Notes under the pieces: generated by a model
What the model saw: only the letters and a program-made list of their open reading frames with translations
What the model was told of the DNA's origin: nothing
Database searches by the model: none
Shown here: positions 8,944 to 17,165 of the stretch, in pieces
Numbering within the stretch: position 1 is the stretch's first letter
Layout: every line of letters starts with the position of its first letter
Program-made: the position numbers and the translations under genes
NCBI GenBank assembly: GCA_023416275.1
Contig: JAEZIB010000055.1
Span: 1-64,000 of the forward strand
Reading direction: 5' to 3'
DNA: 64,000 nt
Source of the DNA: Bacillota bacterium
GTDB taxonomy: Bacteria > Bacillota > Clostridia > Acetivibrionales > DSM-1351

Positions 8944-10398
8944 TCATTCATCCAAAATTGGTAGTCTTATTCGAATAGTAAGACCATTGTTGTTTTCTGC
9001 ATCTACTGAGCCTCCCATAGCATTCACTAAATATTTTACAATATAAAGACCTAGACCATTCCCTTCTTTTATATTCCTTGACTCATCACCTCGAAAAAAT
9101 TGTTCAAAAATATGGGGAATCATATCTTCTGAAACTCCACAGCCATTATCAGAGATCTCAAGTACTACATATGCATGTTCTTCATAAATATTAATGGTAA
9201 TTTCAAGCTTATCTGTTTCTGCATATTTTTTACTGTTTTCCAGTATATTATCAAGTATTCGTTTCATTTGTTCTCGGTCAATATTTGAAAACAAACCTTT
9301 TTTTGCATCCTTTACTTTAATTATTATAGATTCATTCTCTATCAATAATTCGTATCTTTTCACATAGGCTTCCAGATACTCACTCCACTCTGTCTTTTCA
9401 AAAAACAGTGGCATATTACCTGTTTCAAGTTTTGAGAAATAAAATAACCTTTCTATTAGCCGATCCATTTCTATCGTTCGTCTATAAGCTGTATCAAGAA
9501 ATTTTTCTCTTAATTCAGGTGTTGTAGCAACCCCATCCTTGAGACCTTTTATTGTTCCCCTAATTGCCGTTAATGGAGTCCTTAAGTCATGAGAAATTCC
9601 CGCTACCATTTCAACCCTCACCTTTTCATAAGACTCCTTTTCCGCATTAGCTTCCGTTATATGTTGCTGCATTTCATTAAATGCTTCACAGACATATTCA
9701 AATTCAATATCTCCCTTGTATTTAACAGGTTCAGAAAAATTTCCTTCTTTCATTCTTTTTGCTCCTTCTGACAATGCATTTAAAGGATTTGTGATATGTT
9801 CTATAAGTCTCTTAGTAAAAATCTGACTAATTATGAGTAAGGCGCCTATGCAAAATATACCATCAATCAGCAATAGTATAAGTATAGTAGTCAAACTATT
9901 TTTTGGAGACCAGAATTCATGATATTCTCCTGAAATTGCATACACTTTCATTTTCTCATTCATAACATTTCGTGTTAGCACAGTCATATAGTCTTGTACA
10001 TAAATATGCACCTTTCCATCTGTTTCCAAATAATCTCCAATTTCATTTATAAGCTCACTCACAGGAAAATCAGTATTTGAGTAAATCACTTCACTATCTA
10101 TTTCAACGCAAATAGAAAATCCATACCCATTCAATTTTGTTGCAAGATTATTTATCGCCTCTTCTTTTGGGGATGGATTCCAATCAGTCAGGATATTTCT
10201 TATTTGTTCGGTATTATCTGCTAACTCAGACGAACCAATCATGCTGTTTTTATATGTGCTCTCATACAAATTTATTACAAATATATTAACGAAAAGAAAT
10301 AGACTTAAAGTAACAAGTACCATTCTGGTATTAGAAATAAAAATTCTGCGTTTCACCGTCATCTTTTCCTTATTCATCGTCCTCTTTTCCTTATTCAT
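8944..10398 (-). CDS. Membrane sensor histidine kinase
   Basis: From the ATG at 10398 (MNKEKRT; GAGG nine bases upstream) the protein is 484 residues; an in-frame GTG at 10464 would add 22. It has two membrane segments (about 25-45 and 175-200) bracketing an extracytoplasmic sensor loop of about 130 residues, a HAMP linker, a HisKA box GISHDLRTPLTAIRG with His near residue 268, and a HATPase domain (NILENSKKYAE, DNGCGVSEDM, GNGLGLYIVK). It partners the response regulator 11 bases downstream. The signal sensed is unknown. The N-terminal codons include a 21-bp tandem duplication (10357-10398), so the start may differ between strains. Confidence 0.88.
   Translation of the reverse strand: MNKEKRTMNKEKMTVKRRIFISNTRMVLVTLSLFLFVNIFVINLYESTYKNSMIGSSELADNTEQIRNILTDWNPSPKEEAINNLATKLNGYGFSICVEIDSEVIYSNTDFPVSELINEIGDYLETDGKVHIYVQDYMTVLTRNVMNEKMKVYAISGEYHEFWSPKNSLTTILILLLIDGIFCIGALLIISQIFTKRLIEHITNPLNALSEGAKRMKEGNFSEPVKYKGDIEFEYVCEAFNEMQQHITEANAEKESYEKVRVEMVAGISHDLRTPLTAIRGTIKGLKDGVATTPELREKFLDTAYRRTIEMDRLIERLFYFSKLETGNMPLFFEKTEWSEYLEAYVKRYELLIENESIIIKVKDAKKGLFSNIDREQMKRILDNILENSKKYAETDKLEITINIYEEHAYVVLEISDNGCGVSEDMIPHIFEQFFRGDESRNIKEGNGLGLYIVKYLVNAMGGSVDAENNNGLTIRIRLPILDE
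10357..10398 (-). repeat. 21-bp tandem duplication at the kinase start
   Basis: Two copies of a 21-base unit (10357-10377 and 10378-10398, one base different) encode MNKEKRT and MNKEKMT back to back. Each copy carries its own ATG and its own purine-rich AAGGAAAAG, so the repeat creates alternative translation starts. Confidence 0.85.
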
Positions 10399-10468
10399 CG
10401 TCCTCATCCTCGCAATCAATGTCACCAGAGAAAATCGTAAATGTTTCTTCTCTGTGACAAACACTCTT

Positions 10469-10720
10469 TTAACATTCTTCTTTTTCGTCCATCATAGAAT
10501 TTGAATCTGTTGAGCTACAACAAGAATTATTCCCCTTTTTACTTGGGCTTTTAACTGCTTCAATGTTATAACCTATTTTTAAAGCTGTTTCAGAAATATC
10601 CATTGACGTTCCACTGCAACTGCAACCACTACCGCAGCAACCTCCTTCTAAGCCCTTCAAAGCCACTTCTGCAAAATTCTTTCTAATGAATTCCCTTACA
10701 TCTTGTTTACTATTTGTCAT
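10469..10720 (-). CDS. Cys-rich small protein resembling the N-terminal leader of ArsM arsenite methyltransferase
   Basis: An 83-residue protein. The N-terminal 35 residues (REFIRKNFAEVA, then GGCCGSGCSCSG) and the later SETALKIGY match the segment that precedes the methyltransferase core in ArsM-type proteins of anaerobes. The SAM-binding domain that should follow is absent; instead the chain ends with NSCCSSTDSN and EKEEC. It may be the stump of a truncated arsM or a free-standing thiol-rich metalloid-binding protein. Its stop codon lies just before the possible GTG start of the sensor kinase, suggesting cotranscription with the two-component pair. RBS: GGAGGTAAGT upstream of the ATG. ArsM similarity is from recognised motifs only. 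Confidence 0.6.
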   Translation of the reverse strand: MTNSKQDVREFIRKNFAEVALKGLEGGCCGSGCSCSGTSMDISETALKIGYNIEAVKSPSKKGNNSCCSSTDSNSMMDEKEEC

Positions 10721-10765
10721 ACTTACCTCCAGTTACTTTTTATTCTCCTAACTATTAAGACGGTT

Positions 10766-10795
10766 AAAAAGAAAAAAGGGCGCATTTTTACGCCC
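10766..10795 (-). terminator. Rho-independent terminator of the PilZ-like gene
   Basis: On the minus strand GGGCG (10795-10791) pairs with CGCCC (10782-10778), followed by TTTTTTCTTTTT. It lies about 80 bases past the stop at 10875. Confidence 0.8.
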
Positions 10796-10874
10796 AGTTA
10801 TCAACAATATTTACAGTCTGTTTTTTTATGAGAATACTACTGTGCTTAAAAATTATGTAACACATCTCAAATAA

Positions 10875-11198
10875 CTATTCAATACTGCAAGTATTTCTCA
10901 TTAACTCATCTATATCTTCCTTGTCGGAATCCAACAAATCAAGAAATTCAATTTCGAACCCTTTTTCTAGTTTCTCTTTTACTATCCCTTTGATATCCAT
11001 GTACGCATCAATCGGACTACCTTTTAGTCTTATTTTTAATTTAATGTTCATTTGTTCTTTTAATTCTGCTGAGGTTTCAATTCTTATACCTTCAGCCGAC
11101 ATGTCAATAATCTTAAACTTATCTGCATTTTTATTGTTTTCTATATAAAGTTTTCCATCTCCAGATACATTACAGATTGCATATTTTTTTGTATCCAT
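10875..11198 (-). CDS. PilZ-domain-like protein
   Basis: A 107-residue soluble protein starting at ATG 11198 (MDTKKYAI), with AAGGGG about ten bases upstream; an in-frame GTG nine bases earlier overlaps the Shine-Dalgarno and is less likely. The pattern is that of a PilZ beta-barrel: KFKIIDMSAEGIRIET carries the DxSxxG motif, followed by alternating strands (IDAYMDIKGIV, GFEIEFLDL) and a C-terminal helix. The N-terminal RxxxR that contacts cyclic di-GMP is not evident, so binding of the nucleotide is uncertain. It stands as a single gene with its own terminator. Confidence 0.65.
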   Translation of the reverse strand: MDTKKYAICNVSGDGKLYIENNKNADKFKIIDMSAEGIRIETSAELKEQMNIKLKIRLKGSPIDAYMDIKGIVKEKLEKGFEIEFLDLLDSDKEDIDELMRNTCSIE

Positions 11199-11557
11199 AC
11201 AAATCACTCCCCTTCTATAAATATATTACCACCTATTCATATTGTATAAACAGGCTTATATCAATTTGTATGGGATTTTATTAATTTCTTTTTATTTAAT
11301 GCTTTACCAATTATACCACTATACCACATTTTTATTGATTACCACACCAATAACCTTCATAAAAATCTGTTTTGATGGCTTTGCTTTTTTGGCAGCATTA
11401 AACAACATAAATAAAAGCAAAAAAACTAGGCTTTCAAATCCGAAAACATATTTTAAAATATAGCCTACAATAACAAGTTGAATAATAGCTCTTACCACAC
11501 ATAATAGTTTCCTTCTCGAGCTAGAGTTTTTGCCAAAATGATTTACTCATGAACACT
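11199..11557. other. Intergenic region without supported genes
   Basis: An AT-rich stretch between the PilZ-like gene promoter side and the TetR terminator. A 73-codon frame at 11242-11463 has no ribosome binding site and no recognisable family, and I do not support it. Confidence 0.4.
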
Positions 11558-11596
11558 TAAAAAACTGCCACCTTGACTTTTTTAAAGCCATGGCAG
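11558..11596 (-). terminator. Terminator of the hypB-to-tetR operon
   Basis: On the minus strand CTGCCA (11596-11591) pairs with TGGCAG (11570-11565), with an inner CTTT/AAG stem, followed by TTTTTT. It lies 21 bases past the TetR stop. Confidence 0.75.
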
Positions 11597-11616
11597 CAGA
11601 AATGTTCCGACCATTC

Positions 11617-12225
11617 TTATTTTTTGTGCTTTTTGAGAAACACCGGTATACTTTCAGTAAAAAATAAATTAAAAGTCTCTATCATTTTTGTCATATCTTT
11701 AGGCATAATTCCTAGCGCCTGTTGTATGGCAATTCCATCTATGGCTGCAAGCAATATTGCTGCAACCTCTTTGTTATGTTCCCCAATCTCTAGTTCAAAG
11801 GCATCACCAAACAAATTAGCTGTATTGTTTATTATTTCGGTGTAATTATTCTGATACTTTCCTTTTATTTCACTGTTTCGTGCAATTACATCATTAAGTA
11901 AAAGTATGTGTAGCTTTTGTTCATCCTGCTTTGACAGTCTTTTTCCCACCTCAGAAGTTATTTCGGAAAGCAATTCCTTGCCTTTTTGTGATTTTTCCCC
12001 GCTTTTCATCCTGTCAATCATTTTATGAGTAAATTGAAGGGATTGCTTTATAACATCAAAGAGGATTTCTTCTTTATTTGCATAATGATGGTATAATGAA
12101 CCTGTTGTCAGACCGGCCTTTGATGCAATTTTACGGACGGTTGTTTCTTCAATCGAGTTTTCCTTCAAAACCTCAATTGCAGCTTCGATAATTCTTTGTT
12201 TTCTTTTGTTAATTTCACTCATCAT
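11617..12225 (-). CDS. TetR family transcriptional regulator
   Basis: A 202-residue regulator. The start ATG pair at 12225/12222 (MMSEINKRK) follows AAAGGAAA. The N-terminal helix-turn-helix is clear: IIEAAIEVLKENSIEETTV, then KIASKAGLTTGSLYHHY and the family-typical ANKEEILFDVI. The remaining 140 residues form the helical ligand-binding and dimer domain. It is the last gene of the hypB/oxidoreductase/hypA/membrane-protein operon, starting eight bases after the DUF5692-like stop, so it probably autoregulates that operon. A perfect palindrome at 17046-17061 upstream of hypB is a plausible operator. The ligand is unknown. Confidence 0.88.
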   Translation of the reverse strand: MMSEINKRKQRIIEAAIEVLKENSIEETTVRKIASKAGLTTGSLYHHYANKEEILFDVIKQSLQFTHKMIDRMKSGEKSQKGKELLSEITSEVGKRLSKQDEQKLHILLLNDVIARNSEIKGKYQNNYTEIINNTANLFGDAFELEIGEHNKEVAAILLAAIDGIAIQQALGIMPKDMTKMIETFNLFFTESIPVFLKKHKK

Positions 12226-12232
12226 TTTCCTT

Positions 12233-13222
12233 TCATTCAGCCATTGTCTTGATTGCTTTGTATTCCGCATGGTCGATATACAATTCACCCTTATACGGAT
12301 TTCTCTTTGTTTTTACTACTTTGTAAATCATGTATATTATTACTGCAATATTACTTCCAAGTGCTAAGGCTCCCCAGAAGGTATAAATTGGCTGACTGTA
12401 TGTAGACTTTACTACTGCAATTCCCTTGTCCTGAAAGGATGGAAAGGTTTGAGCAAACATGCACCAAATAGCAAGGGTCTGGGCTCTATGTTGCAGCCAT
12501 GCGCCTTTTCCAAGAGTGAATGCACACAAAGTTGGAGCTATTAATAAAGCAAAGCCTGCGTACCATGAATGGGTAGGGATACAGTTATAAGTATAAGTAA
12601 AATTCCAAATATCATATGCTATAATCCAAAACCACAGCATATCTGGCCATAGCATGTCCTTACTACTGTCTTTATTTGTCTTCTTTCGAATTACAATACC
12701 AAACCAGCCTGTTATTGCAATAATATTAAGAATTCCTGCTGCAGCATTCATATAGTTCCAAGGTCCGCCCATTACCCCTACTATCTCTCCATCTATAGGA
12801 CCAGAGTTGATAAACCAATACTGCGTTCCTACTTCAATATCTCTTGCCACTGCTTCAAGAATGTTAATTGCAAGGATCAGCGGCGGAAAACAAAGAGCAA
12901 TTTTATTGTCTGCCAATCTCCATACAACTCTTCCTGTAAGCTTATCTTTCTTCTCAATATGACGGATACACCAGAAACCAATACATCCTGCCGTTGCAGA
13001 GTAAACTTTTGCAAGATGGAACCAGTCAGTATAAGTTACTTCTTTGAGCACTGTCGCCCATAGAACACTTAAAACCACCGGCAAAATGATAAAGCATAAG
13101 AAGCCTGCCCACTTCCATCTTCTAGAAAACTCATTGAAGAAAAACAAACCAGCAAATACTAAAAGCCAAATTCCCCATGCAGAAAAAAGTGTAGCTCCTT
13201 CCGAATAATTAAAAGTAAACAT
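12233..13222 (-). CDS. Multi-pass membrane protein, DUF5692-like
   Basis: A 329-residue integral membrane protein with about eight or nine hydrophobic segments and a high content of Trp and Tyr (WGIWLLVFAGLFFF, GPWNYMNAAAGILNI, MLWFWIIAYDIWNFTYTYN). It matches my recollection of the DUF5692 family; no function is established. The start ATG has GGAGG six bases upstream. It lies between hypA and the TetR gene in one operon, so it may be a transporter or membrane partner of the flavin oxidoreductase encoded upstream. No catalytic motif is visible. Confidence 0.6.
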   Translation of the reverse strand: MFTFNYSEGATLFSAWGIWLLVFAGLFFFNEFSRRWKWAGFLCFIILPVVLSVLWATVLKEVTYTDWFHLAKVYSATAGCIGFWCIRHIEKKDKLTGRVVWRLADNKIALCFPPLILAINILEAVARDIEVGTQYWFINSGPIDGEIVGVMGGPWNYMNAAAGILNIIAITGWFGIVIRKKTNKDSSKDMLWPDMLWFWIIAYDIWNFTYTYNCIPTHSWYAGFALLIAPTLCAFTLGKGAWLQHRAQTLAIWCMFAQTFPSFQDKGIAVVKSTYSQPIYTFWGALALGSNIAVIIYMIYKVVKTKRNPYKGELYIDHAEYKAIKTMAE

Positions 13223-13247
13223 AAATATCCTCCTTTTTTGATAATTG

Positions 13248-13589
13248 TTAGTAAGCTATTATTTCCTTTATAAGAAACTCCTTTCCGCCCAATAAGTCCC
13301 AACTGTTGCTTCCACAAAACGGACATTTTTTTTTGTTTTCAAGAATGTTAAAAACCTTACTGCACTTATTACAAATACCGTTTCCTGGCAAGGTTTCAAT
13401 TTTCAATTTGGTATTCTGCAGTAATGTTCCATCCACTGCTACAGGATAGCATTGCATGATGTACTCGGGGACCACTGATGCTAATTCTCCGATTTGAAGT
13501 ACCAATGTATCAACTTGAGTTACGCTGTTTTGCCTAGCAAAATGTTCAACTGTCTTGATAATTTCAATCATAATTCCCAATTCATGCAA
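13248..13589 (-). CDS. hypA: HypA/HybF nickel metallochaperone
   Basis: A 113-residue protein with the invariant N-terminal MHELGI, whose His2 and backbone bind nickel, and a C-terminal zinc site formed by CNKC (about 72-75) and CPFC (about 88-91). HypA delivers nickel, with HypB, to NiFe hydrogenase or other nickel enzymes. No hydrogenase, urease or CODH genes are visible nearby. The gene sits between the multi-FeS oxidoreductase and the DUF5692-like gene in the operon that begins with hypB, so nickel insertion may serve a distant enzyme or an unrecognised product of this operon. Confidence 0.92.
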   Translation of the reverse strand: MHELGIMIEIIKTVEHFARQNSVTQVDTLVLQIGELASVVPEYIMQCYPVAVDGTLLQNTKLKIETLPGNGICNKCSKVFNILENKKKCPFCGSNSWDLLGGKEFLIKEIIAY

Positions 13590-13604
13590 ATGATTTCACC
13601 ACCT

Positions 13605-16289
13605 TTATCTGAAGCCAAGAAACTTTCTTACTTTTTTAACTGCAATTCGACCTTTACGTTTTAGCATATATTTTACTACTATGGGTTTCATATCAGGGAG
13701 AGCTGCACCTTCCCCGTTATATTTCCGTACAAGTGTTATGGCCTGGAATTTACATTTAGTTGTGCAAACGCCACAGCCTACACACAAGAATTCATCAACA
13801 ACAGTAGCTCCACAGCTTAAGCAGCGTTCAGTTTCCTTCCTGACCTGTTCCTGAGTGAATGTACCACGTATATCTTTAAAGGTTTTCTGAGACTTCTCTG
13901 CATCGATATTATTTCCTGCTTTTTGCCTTGGAATTCTGTCATATCCGCTAAAATCTATATTTTCCTTGTCCAGTGCACGGTATTCTCTTTTACTACGGCC
14001 AATAGTCAGGCTCTGTCCAGGATGCACATAACGATGTATGGAAATAGCTCCCTGCTTGCCAAGTGCAATGGCATCAATTGCAAATTTGGGTCCTGTTACT
14101 GCATCTCCCCCTGCAAATACATCAGGTTCCCCAGTCTGTAAAGTAAACATATCAGCCTTTATTGTACCATTAACATTCAAATCTAGCTTGCTATCTGCAA
14201 TAAGGCCGCCCCAATTAATATCTTGTCCCACGGAAATCAAGACATGACTGGCTTCGACAATACAGGTGTCATTTTCATCATAAATAGGTCGGAATTTTCT
14301 ATTATTATCAAACACCGAAATGCACTTCTTGAACTCCACTCCTACAACTTTGCCATTTTCAGTTAAAATACGTTTCGGCCCCCAGGAATTATTTATCACA
14401 ACACCATCTTCCATAGCTTCTTCTATTTCTTCCTCTAGAGCAGGCATTTCATCACGACTTTCAAGACAGAACATATCTACTTTTAAGTCACCTGTTTTTA
14501 CTGCAGTTCTGGCAACATCAATAGCAACATTTCCTCCTCCGATTACAACAACATTTCCTTCAAGTCCTACATTTTCACCTATATTAACCTTGCGCAGAAA
14601 ATCAACACCTGTCATAACTCCTATGGCGTTTTCTCCTTCAATTTTAAGTTTTTTCCCCATCTGGGCTCCAATTGCAAGGTAAAAGGCTTCAAACCCTTCA
14701 GCTCTTAAATCGTTGAGTTGAACATCCTTACCTACTTCAATACAAGTCTTGAATGTAACGCCTAACTCTTTTAAAATATCAATTTCTGCATTCACTACAT
14801 CCTTTTCCAGCCGGAAGGAAGGAATTCCGAATGTCAGCATACCGCCTAGAGCTTTCTCCTTTTCAAATACAGTAACCTTATAACCATCAAGAGCCAAATA
14901 GTAAGCGCAGGAAAGCCCTGCTGGACCAGCTCCGACAACTGCTATTTTTTTCCCATACTGATGCCTTACTTGTGGTATATAACGTATATCCTTGTTTAAA
15001 TCTTGTTCCGCTATAAATTTCTTTATATCATCAATAGCAACTGGGTCGTCTACATTACCTCTGGTGCATGCGGATTCGCATCTTCTGGGACAAATACGAC
15101 CACACACTGCTGGGAAAGGATTTTCATGCTTTATCAACTCTAGTGCTTCTGTATATCTTTCCTGTGAAGCTAGCTTAATATAGCCTGGTATTGCAATGTG
15201 AGCAGGACATTCGGTTTTGCAGGGAGCAGTACCAGTTTCAGCAACCTCCTGTCTGTTGTAACGGTAATCGGGATTCCAGTGTTCTGGCCCCCATTCTGTA
15301 TCATAAGGGAGTTCATTCCTTTTAAATTCTGCCAGAGGAGTTGTTCCACATAATTTCTGCCCTAATCTTAGAGCATTGACCTGACATGCTTCAACACATT
15401 CTCCGCACCCAACACATTTGGTCTTGTCCACTTTGGAAACATAGTTTGAACGCACCATATCAGGATTTAAAAACATTTCAGCAGTTCTTAAGGAAAGACA
15501 GGAGCATCCACAACAGTTGCAGATTGCATGGGTCTTTCCAGATCCGTCGGTATTCGGGATTTGATGTACCAATCCATTTTCTTCTGCTTTTCGTATAATT
15601 TCAAAAGCTTCCTCTCTGGTAATACTTCTGCCTCTGCCTGTACGGATATAGTATTCGGCTGCGTGACCCATCTGGATGCACATATCTTCCTTAAGGTGCC
15701 CACATCCTTCGCCCATTATTTCTCTTACTGTACGGCATGAACAATCAGATACCGAGAAGACATCATTTTCATTTAGATATTTTGAGACCTCCTCATAGGA
15801 TGCTCTCCTAGATTCTCCATCAATAGCTTTTTCGATAGGAATGACGCGCATCAAGCCTATCCCTACAGGGAAATTACCAGACGTAGCCGGACCTCTTACT
15901 CTTCCGTATTCTTCAAAGGCTTCGGCAATCTGAGGATACTTTCTGACATTTTCTTTATTGTTTGACATCATTTCCATAATACCTGGAACCCATGTATCAT
16001 GCCAGTATTTGTCAACCCCATCAATATTATTGACGAAACAGACACCAGCTACGGCTAATTCCCAAAGGAGCTTGGCTGTATCGGCAACAGGTTTGCCACA
16101 TTTTATAGCAAGCTCTTCTGTAGTCAGCGGATTACGGAATTCCAAATGAAGTGCTACTTGAGCCATATCGCTGGTTACAACTGGAGCTAAAATTTTATAT
16201 TCTGGATCCATCTCGGTAATACCATTCTTGGAACCCATTTTCTTTCTGCTGATTTTGTTGGCAAGCTGCAATATTATTTCGTTTGCCAT
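13605..16289 (-). CDS. Multi-FeS FAD/NAD(P) oxidoreductase (GltD/NfnB-like core)
   Basis: An 894-residue soluble flavoprotein. Residues 1-75 resemble a winged-helix segment (TTEELAIKCGKPVADTAK). Cys-rich blocks follow (CSCRTVREIMGEGC near 180, CNCCGCSC near 258), then a 4Fe-4S site (KCVGCGECVEAC near 290). The rest follows glutamate-synthase-small-subunit architecture: an N-terminal FeS domain (CPAHIAIPGY, CGRICPRRCESAC, 355-410), FAD-binding GAGPAGLSCAYYL near 445, NAD(P)-binding GGGNVAIDVA near 583, and a final Cys-rich domain (CLSCG, CVGCGVCTTKC, 820-850). It probably moves electrons between NAD(P)H and ferredoxin or a bound partner. GGAGG precedes the ATG. It is flanked by hypB (32 bases upstream) and hypA (15 bases downstream), an unusual setting. 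Confidence 0.8.
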   Translation of the reverse strand: MANEIILQLANKISRKKMGSKNGITEMDPEYKILAPVVTSDMAQVALHLEFRNPLTTEELAIKCGKPVADTAKLLWELAVAGVCFVNNIDGVDKYWHDTWVPGIMEMMSNNKENVRKYPQIAEAFEEYGRVRGPATSGNFPVGIGLMRVIPIEKAIDGESRRASYEEVSKYLNENDVFSVSDCSCRTVREIMGEGCGHLKEDMCIQMGHAAEYYIRTGRGRSITREEAFEIIRKAEENGLVHQIPNTDGSGKTHAICNCCGCSCLSLRTAEMFLNPDMVRSNYVSKVDKTKCVGCGECVEACQVNALRLGQKLCGTTPLAEFKRNELPYDTEWGPEHWNPDYRYNRQEVAETGTAPCKTECPAHIAIPGYIKLASQERYTEALELIKHENPFPAVCGRICPRRCESACTRGNVDDPVAIDDIKKFIAEQDLNKDIRYIPQVRHQYGKKIAVVGAGPAGLSCAYYLALDGYKVTVFEKEKALGGMLTFGIPSFRLEKDVVNAEIDILKELGVTFKTCIEVGKDVQLNDLRAEGFEAFYLAIGAQMGKKLKIEGENAIGVMTGVDFLRKVNIGENVGLEGNVVVIGGGNVAIDVARTAVKTGDLKVDMFCLESRDEMPALEEEIEEAMEDGVVINNSWGPKRILTENGKVVGVEFKKCISVFDNNRKFRPIYDENDTCIVEASHVLISVGQDINWGGLIADSKLDLNVNGTIKADMFTLQTGEPDVFAGGDAVTGPKFAIDAIALGKQGAISIHRYVHPGQSLTIGRSKREYRALDKENIDFSGYDRIPRQKAGNNIDAEKSQKTFKDIRGTFTQEQVRKETERCLSCGATVVDEFLCVGCGVCTTKCKFQAITLVRKYNGEGAALPDMKPIVVKYMLKRKGRIAVKKVRKFLGFR

Positions 16290-16321
16290 GTTATTGACCT
16301 CCTATATGTATTATTTAAGAG

Positions 16322-16993
16322 TTAACCAACGTTCCATTTTTTCACTTCTGTCCTAATCCAATTTATCCATTCCTCAAATCCTTCGCCTGTTTTAGCAGAT
16401 ATACTGATTATTTTTATATTTGGATTTAATTTTTTTACTCTGTCTTCCAATGCCTCAAAGTCAAAGTTAAAATAGTCTCTTGCATCTATTTTATTAATTA
16501 GCAAAATATCAACTACGGAAAACATTAATGGATATTTAAGAGGCTTGTCATCTCCTTCAGGAATACTTAAAATCATGGCATTTTTTGATGCTCCTGTGTC
16601 AAATTCAGCAGGGCAAACGAGATTTCCTATGTTCTCCAATATTACCAAATCAATTCCCTCTGCTTCAAGTCCTGTCAGACCCTGCTTTGTCATGTCAGCA
16701 GTGATATGACACATCCCTCCCGTATGTAGCTGGATTACTTTTGCTCCGGTTTTTGAAACAGCAATAGCATCCACATCGGAGTCAATGTCGGCTTCAATAA
16801 CTCCAATCTGCATTTCGTTCTTTAAATATTCGATTGTACGTAGAACTGTTGTAGTTTTACCTGACCCAGGAGATGACATTAAATTTAGCAAAAAGGTTTT
16901 CTCTTTCTTAAGCTCTTCTCGTAGTAGAATTGCCTGACGATTGTTGTCAGCATAAACACTCTGTTTGATTTCGAGAATCTTAAACGGTTTCAT
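16322..16993 (-). CDS. hypB: HypB GTPase, nickel incorporation
   Basis: A 223-residue SIMIBI-class GTPase. The P-loop is SSPGSGKTT (about 41-49), switch residues lie in IEADIDSDVDA, the interface metal site is HTGGMCH (Cys and two His), and INKIDA is the guanine-specificity motif. The N-terminal CxxCGC and His-rich tail found in some HypB proteins are absent, so it lacks the high-affinity storage site. It starts the operon with GGAGG nine bases before ATG. With HypA it drives GTP-dependent nickel insertion. No hydrogenase is visible in the window. Confidence 0.93.
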   Translation of the reverse strand: MKPFKILEIKQSVYADNNRQAILLREELKKEKTFLLNLMSSPGSGKTTTVLRTIEYLKNEMQIGVIEADIDSDVDAIAVSKTGAKVIQLHTGGMCHITADMTKQGLTGLEAEGIDLVILENIGNLVCPAEFDTGASKNAMILSIPEGDDKPLKYPLMFSVVDILLINKIDARDYFNFDFEALEDRVKKLNPNIKIISISAKTGEGFEEWINWIRTEVKKWNVG

Positions 16994-17045
16994 ATCGTTT
17001 ATCCTCCAAATATTTAGAATTGATTATATGAATTATGTTAAGTAG

Positions 17046-17061
17046 CATAACGCTCGTTATG
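17046..17061. promoter_or_regulatory. Palindrome CATAACG-CT-CGTTATG, candidate TetR operator
   Basis: A perfect 7+7 bp inverted repeat with a 2-bp centre lies 53 bases upstream of hypB, in the divergent space before the cupin gene. The size and symmetry suit a TetR-family operator, and a TetR gene ends the hypB operon. Confidence 0.5.
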
Positions 17062-17165
17062 TTTTGATTCCATACTATCACATATTTATTTTCTAGTCCA
17101 GTGCTTTCTTTCAATGGTTTAAATGACGAGTATATTGATAACGCAATATAAACGAAACATTCTTT

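Noticed and set aside
11242..11463. 73-codon plus-strand frame in an intergenic region
   Set aside because: No ribosome binding site, composition is AT-driven hydrophobic, no family resemblance and it opposes the surrounding genes.
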